A stretch of 13,509 nt of DNA, taken from NCBI GenBank assembly GCA_040307715.1, contig JAWRJC010000081.1, positions 1 through 13,509 of the forward strand. Direction: 5' to 3'. The position numbers and the translations under genes were made by a program. Source of the stretch: RUG13615 sp040307715. Lineage in GTDB: Bacteria; Bacillota; Clostridia; Peptostreptococcales; Anaerovoracaceae. Shown here piece by piece: positions 6,823 to 13,509 of the stretch. The notes beneath the pieces were generated by a model. It was not told the DNA's origin. It ran no database searches and saw only the letters and a program-made list of their open reading frames with translations. Numbering within the stretch: the stretch's first letter is position 1; every line of letters begins with the position of its first letter.

Positions 6823-7383
6823 ATGGAGACTTTTGCTACAAGCGACAGAAAAGAATGGCGGGCGTATCTTGAAGCGCACTTTGAGACCGCGGAAGAGGTC
6901 TGGTTCGTGTTTCCCGTGAAAGCGGCCGGTGAGGAGAGTCTTTCCTATAATGATGCGGTCGAGGAAGCGCTCTGTTTCGGCTGGATCGACAGCACCAACC
7001 GGCGTCTGGACGACCTGCACTGCATCCGGCGCTTCACGCCCAGGAAAAAGGGGAGCACTTACTCGCAGCCGAATATCGAGCGGCTGTGCTGGCTTAACGA
7101 ACGCGGGATGATCCATCCTGCGGTCAGGGAGAGCGTGCTGCCTGTTATACAGGCACCGTTCGAATACCCGCCGGACATACTTGAGGCGCTGCAGCAGGAT
7201 GACGCGGTCTGGGAGAACTATCAGGCGTTTTCCGAGCCGTATAAGCGCATCCGGGTCGCATACATCGAAGCCGCCCGAAAGCGTCCGGAAGAGTTTGAAA
7301 AGCGCCTGCAAAGCTTCATCGAAAAGACGCGCCGCGGTAAACTGATCAAAGGATACGGCGGGATCGACAAGTACTATTATTGA
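6823..7383 (+). CDS. YdeI/OmpD-associated family protein
   Basis: The 186-residue protein matches the YdeI family (COG4430): DRKEWRAYLEAHF at the start, DAVEEALCFGWIDS (44-57), RRFTPRKKGSTYSQPNIERL (69-88) and a helical C-terminal OmdA-like part (116-175) rich in Lys, Arg and Glu. Family members are tied to bacteriocin or antimicrobial-peptide tolerance in some bacteria, but the biochemical function is not established. It lies four bases after the GyrI-like gene, which suggests coupling and a shared protective role; that is inference. The C-terminus ends in GYGGIDKYYY. No truncation is visible. Confidence 0.85.
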   Translation: METFATSDRKEWRAYLEAHFETAEEVWFVFPVKAAGEESLSYNDAVEEALCFGWIDSTNRRLDDLHCIRRFTPRKKGSTYSQPNIERLCWLNERGMIHPAVRESVLPVIQAPFEYPPDILEALQQDDAVWENYQAFSEPYKRIRVAYIEAARKRPEEFEKRLQSFIEKTRRGKLIKGYGGIDKYYY

Positions 7384-7415
7384 CAGAAAAGAACTGAGCA
7401 GCGAAAGGAACAGCA

Positions 7416-8069
7416 ATGAAGAAAAAGCTGGATGACATCAGAAAACCGAAAGAGATTAGCAATAAAAAGAAGTCGGCGCGGAATACGGTTCTGTTTTTCG
7501 TATTTGGCCTGTTTATGGGCTTTGCTGCCAAGTGGCTGGACAGTCTGGTCTTTGACGATGCGGTCCCGTGGCTGCGCGTCATGGAGCGGCTGGATCTTGG
7601 CAATCTTTTTACACTGCTGGCGCCCTGGCTGCTGCTCGCGCTCATCATCGCGGTGTTCAGTGACACGCCTGGCAAAGCCGCCGTCAATGTATTCGTATTT
7701 TTTGCTGGCATGTGCGCCGCATACCATCTCTATTCGATCCTGTTCAGCGGATTCGACCCCGGCAGCTACATGCTGATCTGGTATGGCATCACGCTGGTAT
7801 CGCCGGTCATGGCGGCCTGCTGCTGGTATGCGAAAGGGGGCAGCGCGCCTTCCATCGTTCTCAGCACGCTGATTCTGTGGGTGATGGCGATGAATTGCTT
7901 CAGCGTCGGACACTGGTATTTCTATCTTCTCGATGCGGCCAATACCGTGATCTTCCTCGCAGCTGCGGCTGTGCTGTACAAGACGCCGAAACAGACGGCG
8001 ATTGCTTTGCTCGCCGGTCTTGTTCTGGCGGTGGCGCTGCGGCAGTATATCCCGTATCTCCCCGGCTGA
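7416..8069 (+). CDS. Uncharacterised multi-pass membrane protein
   Basis: The 217-residue protein has a strongly basic N-terminus (about ten Lys/Arg in the first 22 residues) followed by about seven hydrophobic helices near 24-41, 64-80, 87-107, 118-138, 144-161, 168-187 and 192-209. Polar or aromatic residues recur inside the helices (GMCAAYHLYS, MLIWYGITLVSP, NCFSVGHWYFYLLD). This suggests a ligand or ion path, but no known motif is present and I cannot name the family. AAGGA at 7405-7409 lies six bases before the ATG. It ends 16 bases before the symporter start, so it may be co-expressed with that transporter, possibly as a partner. Confidence 0.8.
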   Translation: MKKKLDDIRKPKEISNKKKSARNTVLFFVFGLFMGFAAKWLDSLVFDDAVPWLRVMERLDLGNLFTLLAPWLLLALIIAVFSDTPGKAAVNVFVFFAGMCAAYHLYSILFSGFDPGSYMLIWYGITLVSPVMAACCWYAKGGSAPSIVLSTLILWVMAMNCFSVGHWYFYLLDAANTVIFLAAAAVLYKTPKQTAIALLAGLVLAVALRQYIPYLPG

Positions 8070-8085
8070 AGGAAGGAGCCAGCTC

Positions 8086-9045
8086 TTGCAGGTACTTGAA
8101 AAGATCAGCATATTTGTCGGTAAACACATGGCGGTCATCGTCCTCGTGATCGCTGCTCTTTCATTGTTCTTCCCAACGACCGCCCTGTGGGTGCAGACGG
8201 GGTGGATCAACTATCTTCTTATGCTTGTGATGTTCGGCATGGGACTGACACTGAAAACGGGAGACTTTCAATACGTTTTCCGGCATCCCCGGAATATCAT
8301 TCTGGGCTGCATCAGCCAGTTCACCGTCATGCCGCTGCTGGCATACGGTCTCGGAATGGCGTTCCATCTCGATACAGCGCTGCTCGCAGGGGTGATCCTG
8401 GTGGGGACCTGTCCGGGCGGTACCTCCAGCAATGTCATCACGTATCTGGCGGGCGGCGACGTTGCGCTGTCGGTCGGTATGACGAGCGTGAACACGCTCT
8501 TGGCACCGTTGCTGACCCCGGCGATCACCTATCTGTTTTTGCATACGTCCGTCGATGTGGACGTGTGGAGCATGTTCCTGTCGGTCGTGCAGGTCGTGAT
8601 CATTCCAATCGTTTTAGGGTTGCTGGTGAATCGCTTCCTCGGCCGTTTGACAGCTTCTTTTGCAAAGATTCTGCCGCTGGTGTCCGTAACGGCGATCTGC
8701 CTGATCGTGATGGCGGTCGTATCGCACAACGCGGAAAAGATCCTGACGACCGGTGCGGTCGTCTTTGCAGTTGTGATCCTGCACAATCTGCTCGGGTATG
8801 CCTGCGGGTTCGGCCTCGGCAAACTCTTGAAACTGAATGTGCCGCAAACCAAGGCGATCTCTGTGGAAATCGGCATGCAGAACTCCGGGCTGGCAACGGC
8901 ACTGGCGGGAACAGCGTTTCCCGACCTTGCCATGGCGACGGTGCCCGGGGCCATCTTCTCGGTATGGCATAACATTTCCGGCGCGGTCCTGGCGGGGATC
9001 CTGCAGCGCGTATCCTCCAAAGGATCATCTTCCGGAGAAGTGTGA
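8086..9045 (+). CDS. Bile acid:sodium symporter family (SBF/BASS) transporter
   Basis: The 319-residue protein is all helical and hydrophobic, with the BASS signatures LVMFGMGLTLKTGDF (47-61), VGTCPGGTSSNVITYLAGGD (106-125) and EIGMQNSGLA (261-270). The last two lie on the crossed discontinuous helices that form the sodium and substrate sites. Substrates in the family range from bile acids to pantothenate precursors and keto acids; this one is not identifiable. The likely start is TTG at 8086: GGAAGGAG (8071-8078) is seven bases upstream and the Met-Gln-Val-Leu-Glu-Lys amphipathic start is family-like. The earlier in-frame ATG at 8002 lies inside the preceding gene, and the internal ATG at 8128 would remove a conserved N-terminus. 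Confidence 0.88.
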   Translation: MQVLEKISIFVGKHMAVIVLVIAALSLFFPTTALWVQTGWINYLLMLVMFGMGLTLKTGDFQYVFRHPRNIILGCISQFTVMPLLAYGLGMAFHLDTALLAGVILVGTCPGGTSSNVITYLAGGDVALSVGMTSVNTLLAPLLTPAITYLFLHTSVDVDVWSMFLSVVQVVIIPIVLGLLVNRFLGRLTASFAKILPLVSVTAICLIVMAVVSHNAEKILTTGAVVFAVVILHNLLGYACGFGLGKLLKLNVPQTKAISVEIGMQNSGLATALAGTAFPDLAMATVPGAIFSVWHNISGAVLAGILQRVSSKGSSSGEV

Positions 9046-9051
9046 TATAAT
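9043..9051 (+). promoter_or_regulatory. Extended -10 promoter element TGATATAAT
   Basis: TG-A-TATAAT matches the extended -10 consensus exactly, and its TGA is also the stop codon of the symporter gene. No good -35 is found at the expected distance (9023-9028 reads GATCAT), which extended -10 promoters tolerate. Transcription would start near 9058 and give a short leader to the MBL-fold gene at 9085, whose AAGGAGG is at 9074-9080. This would let the right-hand genes be expressed separately. Confidence 0.5.
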
Positions 9052-9084
9052 CTTCCTATATGGAAGAACGGGAAAGGAGGGGCC

Positions 9085-9726
9085 ATGGATATTTCGAATA
9101 TCGAAGTGTTTACCCAGAGCAGCATCCGCATTCGCTGCGAAGCGGGCAATGTGTATATCGACCCGTTCCGCATGAAGGATGCACCGCATGACGCAGACCT
9201 GATCCTGATCACACACGATCACTACGATCATTTTTCACCGGACGATCTGGCTGGGGTCATCGGACCGTCATCGGTACTTGTCGTACCGGAAAAACTGGCT
9301 GCCAAAGCAGCCGGGACCGGGCTGGCGTTTGAACGGATCGAAACGGTCATGCCCGGCAGGGAATACCGGATCGCCGGCCTTTCCTTTGAAACAGTCGCTT
9401 CCTACAATCGTCTCAAACCATTCCATCCGAAGAGCGCCGGATGGGTCGGGTATATTCTGCATACGGACGGAAAGCGTGTTTTCATCGCCGGAGATACGGA
9501 TAAGACGGACGAGAACAGTGCAGTTGCCTGCGACATCGCGCTCGTACCGGTCGGCGGCAAGTTCACGATGGACGCAAAGGAAGCCGCGGCACTGATCAAT
9601 ACGATCCGCCCTGCGGTGGCGATTCCGACCCATTACGGTACTATAGTAGGGAAGAAGAGCGACGGTGACAGGTTCGCATCGCTGGTGGATCCCGCCGTCG
9701 AAGTGCGGAACATTATCCGGGATTGA
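9085..9726 (+). CDS. MBL-fold metallo-hydrolase (UPF0173/UlaG-like)
   Basis: The 213-residue protein has the metallo-beta-lactamase motif T-H-D-H-Y-D-H (43-49; H44, H46, D48, H49). Further ligands lie at D137 in AGDTD and H183 in PTHYGT. The IDPF at 25-28 and HPKSAGWVGY (114-123) fit the UPF0173/UlaG-like group rather than beta-lactamases. It should be a cytoplasmic di-metal hydrolase, with lactone or phosphoester substrates known for relatives; its own is unknown. The start is set by AAGGAGG (9074-9080). An extended -10 element lies 34 bases before the start. The DUF362 gene follows after 55 bases. Confidence 0.88.
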   Translation: MDISNIEVFTQSSIRIRCEAGNVYIDPFRMKDAPHDADLILITHDHYDHFSPDDLAGVIGPSSVLVVPEKLAAKAAGTGLAFERIETVMPGREYRIAGLSFETVASYNRLKPFHPKSAGWVGYILHTDGKRVFIAGDTDKTDENSAVACDIALVPVGGKFTMDAKEAAALINTIRPAVAIPTHYGTIVGKKSDGDRFASLVDPAVEVRNIIRD

Positions 9727-9781
9727 TCACAGGACCGCCTGCCCGGCGCCTGCTGCGCGGAGCGGGGAAAGGAGGATACAC

Positions 9782-10975
9782 ATGTCAGTTGTATCTGTGC
9801 GTAAAACGGGCGGCGATGACTACGCTGCCATTAAAGAGACCGTCGACCAGGTCCTTGCGGACATCGGCGGGCTTTCGGATATCATCAAGCCGGGTGATAA
9901 GGTCATTATCAAACCAAATCTGGTAGCCTGCCCGACAGACCGGCTTTCCGGCGGCATCACGCGCTGGGAGGTCTGTCTGGCGCTTTACGAAGCAGTGAAG
10001 GCGGAGGGGGCGGTTCCCGTGATAGCGGAGTCTTCCGCAGCCGGCGCGGATACCGAGCTCACCATCGAAAAATGCGGCTATCAGCAGCTGCGTGAACAGG
10101 GGATCCCGGTCATCGATCTGAAGGCGAAGGAAAACGCCCGCATCAGACTCGACATCGGGGACGGGATCGTCTTTCGTGAGATCGATACCTGGGAGCTGGT
10201 CCGTGACTGCGATGCCATCATCACCGTGCCGGTCATGAAGACTCACGACCAGACCGAGATCACGCTCGGTATGAAAAATCTCAAGGGTCTGCTCGTGGAT
10301 ACACAGAAAAAAGACTTCCACAAGAAAGGACTGATCGAAGGTGTCGTCGACTGGAATCTGTACCTCAAGCCCTGCCTGGAGATCGTAGACGGTACGTACG
10401 GGCAGCAGGGGCTCGGACCGATCTTCGGCGAGACGAAACGCATGGATCTGATCATAGGTTCCAAGGATCTTGTCGCCTGTGAAGCGGTGACCGGCAAGAT
10501 CATGGGCTATGAACCGGAGGAGGTCATGATCACCAAGGCGGCGTATGACCGCGGCTTCGGGGAGATGGATCTTGCGAAGATCGAAGTCATCGGAAAGCAG
10601 ATCGAAGAGGTCGCGAGCCGGTTCAAGCGCTCCTGCGAGGTAGAGATCGAAGGGATCCCGGATTCGTTCAATCTGGTCTTCGCGAAAGATGCCTGTACGG
10701 GCTGCCATAATACAGTCATCAGCGCCCTGATGGATATGAAGGCGCAGGATCTGTTCCCATACCTGGAGGGCATGAATGTCTGCGTCGGTCCCTGTACAGA
10801 GGAAATGCTGCCGGAAGGCGCCGATGCGGACAATACGGTCTGCATCGGGATATGCTGCCGAAAACTGGCGGAAGCAAAAGGGCTGCGCTGGGTCGTCGGC
10901 TGTCCGCCCGGCAACGTCGATGTTGTCAAAGGTATTTTAGGAGACCGGAAAGAATACGGCGTCCGGTACAACTGA
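9782..10975 (+). CDS. DUF362 family protein with cysteine-rich C-terminus
   Basis: The 397-residue protein matches DUF362 over residues 1-260: IKPGDKVIIKPNLVAC (35-50), DAIITVPVMKTHDQTEITLG (144-163) with MKNLKGLL after it, and LKPCLEIVDG (195-204). The DUF362 reaction is unknown. The usual ferredoxin-type C-x2-C-x2-C tail is absent. Instead there are eight cysteines in an unfamiliar arrangement: C305-x2-C308, C334-x3-C338, C354-x3-C358-C359 and C374 in VVGCPPG. These could hold an iron-sulfur cluster or other metal. The start at 9782 has AAGGAGG (9769-9775) six bases upstream; an in-frame ATG at 9665 lies inside the MBL gene and is rejected. A short hairpin (10977-10993) follows. Confidence 0.85.
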   Translation: MSVVSVRKTGGDDYAAIKETVDQVLADIGGLSDIIKPGDKVIIKPNLVACPTDRLSGGITRWEVCLALYEAVKAEGAVPVIAESSAAGADTELTIEKCGYQQLREQGIPVIDLKAKENARIRLDIGDGIVFREIDTWELVRDCDAIITVPVMKTHDQTEITLGMKNLKGLLVDTQKKDFHKKGLIEGVVDWNLYLKPCLEIVDGTYGQQGLGPIFGETKRMDLIIGSKDLVACEAVTGKIMGYEPEEVMITKAAYDRGFGEMDLAKIEVIGKQIEEVASRFKRSCEVEIEGIPDSFNLVFAKDACTGCHNTVISALMDMKAQDLFPYLEGMNVCVGPCTEEMLPEGADADNTVCIGICCRKLAEAKGLRWVVGCPPGNVDVVKGILGDRKEYGVRYN

Positions 10976-10976
10976 T

Positions 10977-10993
10977 GACGCTTCAGCAGCGTC
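10977..10993 (+). other. Short hairpin after the DUF362 gene
   Basis: GACGCT and AGCGTC form a perfect 6-bp stem with a 5-base loop, one base after the stop codon. No T-run follows, so it is not a standard terminator; it may protect the message end or attenuate transcription into the next gene. Confidence 0.3.
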
Positions 10994-11042
10994 TGCACAT
11001 GTATCTGTTATCGCTCTTAATAAGAAAGGAATCGCAAAATCA

Positions 11043-11966
11043 ATGAAGACGAGAGATTTTACCTTCGCATCCGCGACCGGTGTCAGTCAGATCGATGCCA
11101 GTGTCTATACGCCGGAGGATGGCGCTTTTGAGACTGTTCTGGTCATCCACCACGGGATGGCGGAACACAGGAGACGGTATCTGGGGTTCATCGAATACCT
11201 GTGTGAGAACGGCGTGGCAGTCTACATGCATGACATGGCCAATCACGGCAGATCCAACAAAGACTACGAACTGACCGGCTGGTTCGGAGAAAAGGACGGC
11301 TATAAAGGACTGGTCGAAGACTTTCGTGAAATGGTGTTGGAAGCGAAACGGGAAAACCCGGATAAGAAGATCATCGTCATGGGGCATTCCATGGGATCGT
11401 TCATCTGCCGTCTCTATACGGCATGGTATCCGGAAGATCCGTTCGAAGGCGCCATCTATATGGGGACCGGCGGTCCGAATCCTGCCGGCGGAGCGGGCAG
11501 GATCATGGCGTCTTTGATCGGCGCGCTGAAAGGCAAAAAACACAAGAGCAGCACCATGAACAATCTGGCGTTCGGTTCATACGGCAAGCGGTTTGAAGGC
11601 CGTACGCCGTTTGACTGGCTCACGCGCGACGAGGCGATCGTGGATCAATATATCGATGATCCTTACTGCGGGTATCTGTTCACCGTCCAGGGGATGAAGG
11701 ACCTTGTCATCGTGAACGGGCAGTCCAACACCGCAGACTGGTTCCGCGCCGTTCCGGCTGACCTGCCGATCCTGGTGATCAGCGGGGCACTCGATCCGGT
11801 CGGGGAATACGGGAAGGGCATCGATAAGGTATGCGAAAAACTGGAACAGACCGGTCATAGGAAGGTCACGAAGATCCTCTATCCGGACTGCCGCCACGAA
11901 GTGCTGAATGAACTGAACAAGGATGCGGTCATGCAGGATGTGCTGAACTGGATCCGTTCGGTATGA
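11043..11966 (+). CDS. Alpha/beta hydrolase, monoacylglycerol-lipase-like (serine aminopeptidase S33 type)
   Basis: The 307-residue protein has H-H-G-M-A-E-H (36-42) as oxyanion region, D-M-x-x-H-G-R-S (64-71), nucleophile elbow G-H-S-M-G (114-118, Ser116), acid Asp251 in SGALDPVGEYG, and base His285 in CRHEVLNE. This combination is the lysophospholipase/monoglyceride lipase group (COG2267). It likely hydrolyses an ester lipid or related small ester. No signal peptide is visible. AAAGGA (11025-11030) is 12 bases before the ATG, which is long. It is the last gene of the rightward run and converges on the lipoprotein gene, 26 bases away. Confidence 0.9.
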   Translation: MKTRDFTFASATGVSQIDASVYTPEDGAFETVLVIHHGMAEHRRRYLGFIEYLCENGVAVYMHDMANHGRSNKDYELTGWFGEKDGYKGLVEDFREMVLEAKRENPDKKIIVMGHSMGSFICRLYTAWYPEDPFEGAIYMGTGGPNPAGGAGRIMASLIGALKGKKHKSSTMNNLAFGSYGKRFEGRTPFDWLTRDEAIVDQYIDDPYCGYLFTVQGMKDLVIVNGQSNTADWFRAVPADLPILVISGALDPVGEYGKGIDKVCEKLEQTGHRKVTKILYPDCRHEVLNELNKDAVMQDVLNWIRSV

Positions 11967-11970
11967 TCTT

Positions 11971-11992
11971 AAAAACGATCCGCAAAGAGCGG
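11971..11992 (-). terminator. Intrinsic terminator of the minus-strand lipoprotein gene
   Basis: Read on the minus strand, CCGC-TCTTT-GCGG forms a 4-bp stem. It is lengthened by GA/TC across one bulged A and then followed, after ATCG, by TTTTT. It starts directly at the stop codon. The stem is short; on the plus strand there is no T-run, so it serves the minus-strand gene. Confidence 0.45.
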
Positions 11993-13453
11993 TCAAAGAG
12001 TCGCCTGTCCCTCTGTCTCGATGAACAGGACCAGTGTTTTGGTCAGGTTCGCACAGTCCTCCGGACTGATCCCGACAGCCAGCTGGGACAGGTTTTCTTT
12101 TTTCATGGCGAAAACGCCGGTTTCAAGAATGTCCACCGTAGAAGCTGGTTTGGGGGCAAGCCTGCCTTCTTCCGCGCACCGGTCGAACGTCATTGCAGTC
12201 AGTGATTCCGGATCCGGCGTCCACCGGGGATAGATCTCCCGGTCGAGAACGTTGAAGTTGTTGAGACGGGCGAGTTCTTTAAATGCGCTCGAGTCGTCAT
12301 GTTCTTCGGATGCGTCCATAAACCGGCAGCTGATCGTGAAGTTCATTTCGGCTTCCGAAATATCTATGAGGGAGAAATCCTGCCTGCCTACTGTCTTGTC
12401 CGTTTCGTTCTTACTGAGATAATCAAAATTGCTCAGCAGGGTATAAATCAGACCGAGCAGATCGGTCGTGTCCGCCGGGGCGATCGCACGGGTCAGCGGC
12501 TCGATGTGACGCAGCGTGAAAACAGGCGAATCGACGGACGTACCGTGTTCTTCTTTAAAGGTCTGGATCATCCCGTATACTTTGTTCTGGAACTTGGTGA
12601 CATCCGTCGGATCGACGGAAATGGTCATCACTGCGCTCTGCGGGAGCGTCTCGACACTGTCACCTGCCTTGAAAGAGGAGAGCCGGTAGTCGATATGCGT
12701 CTGTTCGCACCAGTTCAGGATCTCGTACAGGATCATCACAGGGTCGGTCTGTTCTTCATCGATCTGTTCGGGGGTGCTGCGGCTGAGTCCATCGATACTG
12801 AGTTCGTAAGCCTTGTAATCCGCGATCGGTTCGGTTGACAGTTCGTGTGAAAAACGATGTGTATCCAAAGACGCGCTGTTCTTAAAAAGCACAGCGCTGT
12901 CGCTGTCCGATATGTTGATCAGCCGATCCGTGTCGAGATAATCCGCCGGAAGCGCCATGGCGCCGGTATAGAACAGACCATCGCGCAGCGTGATGACCGC
13001 GGTCGTCCGGCTGTGGTTGGAGGCGTCCTGCAGAGCTGTCAGGACCGCAGCTGTTTTGGCGGCGCTGCTTTCTGCAGCGTCCGGACTGATGCTGCAATGC
13101 ATCGTGATCGTTGCGTCGTCGCCGGTATCTTCCGGCGCCTGTTTGACGAGAATAACAGCATTATCGTTAACTATTCGATAATAGATCTCGTTTTCATCCG
13201 CGAAAGCGATGACCGCGTCAAGCATCTCGGACGGCGATTCCGAGAGAGAAAACGCTTCTTCAAGCGTGATGCGGAGTGCCTCGGCATCTTCTTTGATGGC
13301 TTTCGCGCGCTCTTTGGTCAGTCCGCTGATCTCCGTGCATCCTGTCAGTGAAATGAGCAGCAGGACGACCAGCAAAAGGGCAGTGATTTTAGTTTTCAAT
13401 ATAATATTATTTGAACCGGTTGCGGAACCGTTGCTTCTGGCGGTTTTGTTCAT
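11993..13453 (-). CDS. Lipoprotein derived from PepD (M20C peptidase), catalytic residues lost
   Basis: The 486-residue protein opens with a basic stretch and hydrophobic helix (19-36), then lipobox L-T-G-C (Cys39), so it is exported and lipid-anchored. From residue 75 it follows the M20C PepD order: VILVKQ; TMHCS where PepD has QGHLD; AESSAAK for GADDGIG; TLRDGLFYTGA for TxxEExGMTGA; LINIS for LINLD; the GLSRS for GLKGGHSG; REIYPRWTPD for YPGWKPD; VDILETGVF for HAGLECGLF; VGISPED with the HSP histidine gone. Only H119 is retained, so it should not hydrolyse peptides. The ATG at 13453 has GGGGAGG just before it. A GTG at 13492 is less likely. It stands alone, convergent with its neighbour. 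Ligand or partner unknown. Confidence 0.75.
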   Translation of the reverse strand: MNKTARSNGSATGSNNIILKTKITALLLVVLLLISLTGCTEISGLTKERAKAIKEDAEALRITLEEAFSLSESPSEMLDAVIAFADENEIYYRIVNDNAVILVKQAPEDTGDDATITMHCSISPDAAESSAAKTAAVLTALQDASNHSRTTAVITLRDGLFYTGAMALPADYLDTDRLINISDSDSAVLFKNSASLDTHRFSHELSTEPIADYKAYELSIDGLSRSTPEQIDEEQTDPVMILYEILNWCEQTHIDYRLSSFKAGDSVETLPQSAVMTISVDPTDVTKFQNKVYGMIQTFKEEHGTSVDSPVFTLRHIEPLTRAIAPADTTDLLGLIYTLLSNFDYLSKNETDKTVGRQDFSLIDISEAEMNFTISCRFMDASEEHDDSSAFKELARLNNFNVLDREIYPRWTPDPESLTAMTFDRCAEEGRLAPKPASTVDILETGVFAMKKENLSQLAVGISPEDCANLTKTLVLFIETEGQATL

Positions 13454-13509
13454 GCTATCCTCCCCGGGCGGTGCTGCGCACCTCCCCGACACGTGTCAAT
13501 GATACCACG
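13454..13509 (-). promoter_or_regulatory. Leader of the lipoprotein gene: hairpin, palindrome and duplicated GGGGAGG
   Basis: Upstream of the lipoprotein start there are two copies of CCTCCCC on the plus strand (13459-13465, the ribosome binding site, and 13481-13487). Between them lies GGTGC-TGC-GCACC (13470-13482), able to form a 5-bp hairpin. Beyond them is the perfect palindrome GACACGTGTC (13488-13497), which overlaps a TTGACA on the minus strand. No -10 hexamer was found at proper spacing. The palindrome could be an operator; the window ends too soon to see more. Confidence 0.35.

Noticed and set aside
8002..8085. ATG start at 8002 for the symporter
   Set aside because: It lies inside the preceding gene without a ribosome binding site, and the added residues are not family-like; TTG 8086 has GGAAGGAG at ideal spacing.
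7377..8210. A 277-codon minus-strand frame across the membrane protein gene
   Set aside because: Rich in Arg, His and Gln with no motif; it mirrors the hydrophobic codons of the real plus-strand gene.
9665..9781. ATG start at 9665 for the DUF362 protein
   Set aside because: It overlaps the MBL gene by over 60 bases and adds a Pro/Arg-rich stretch; ATG 9782 has AAGGAGG six bases upstream.
9785..10708. A 307-codon minus-strand frame inside the DUF362 gene
   Set aside because: It is the reverse shadow of a well-supported DUF362 gene; its composition (Asp/Leu/Arg-rich) is that of antisense translation.
12299..12838. A 179-codon plus-strand open frame opposite the lipoprotein gene
   Set aside because: It has no ribosome binding site and no family character. 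The minus-strand frame has a lipobox, good start and PepD-like motifs, so this is an antisense shadow.
13471..13499. Possible sigma-A promoter from the minus-strand TTGACA at 13494-13499
   Set aside because: The -10 position at 17-base spacing reads CAGCAC, which is no match, and the hexamer is part of a palindrome.

Overview
The window looks like chromosomal DNA of a low-to-mid GC Bacillota (Firmicute), probably a host-associated anaerobe. The reasons are strong AAGGAGG-type ribosome binding sites before most genes, several Firmicute-typical small families (membrane-anchored Xre regulators, a DUF3784 protein, PAP2 phosphatase next to Xre), and a lipobox-type lipoprotein. No rRNA, tRNA, CRISPR array or intact insertion sequence was seen. 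The exact genus cannot be told from the sequence.

Left part (1-4380): an accessory-looking stretch, AT-richer by eye at its left end. It opens with what may be the last residues of a tyrosine recombinase. Then come a DUF3784 membrane protein and a Nudix hydrolase, followed by a gene-free stretch with a 61-bp repeat structure that resembles the terminus of a mobile element. Next is an Xre regulator with membrane segments followed by a GNAT acetyltransferase. After it, behind a compact palindrome, come a PAP2 phosphatase, a second Xre regulator with membrane segments and a second GNAT acetyltransferase. A hairpin at 4343-4372 probably ends this block.

Middle and right part (4401-11966): a run of same-strand genes with mostly short gaps. 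In order: an HSL-type esterase, a nucleoside-phosphorylase-like protein, a GyrI-like ligand-binding protein, a YdeI-family protein, a seven-helix membrane protein of unknown function, and a bile-acid:sodium-symporter-family transporter that starts with TTG. An extended -10 promoter overlaps the transporter's stop codon. It precedes a metallo-beta-lactamase-fold hydrolase, a DUF362 protein with a cysteine-rich C-terminus and a monoacylglycerol-lipase-like hydrolase. The content suggests small-molecule handling and stress response; no single pathway is evident.

Right end (11971-13509): a convergent gene on the minus strand encodes a secreted lipoprotein. It appears to be derived from PepD, the M20C aminoacyl-histidine dipeptidase, but has lost nearly every catalytic and metal-binding residue. 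This is the most unusual item in the window: a probable lipid-anchored pseudopeptidase whose role is unknown.
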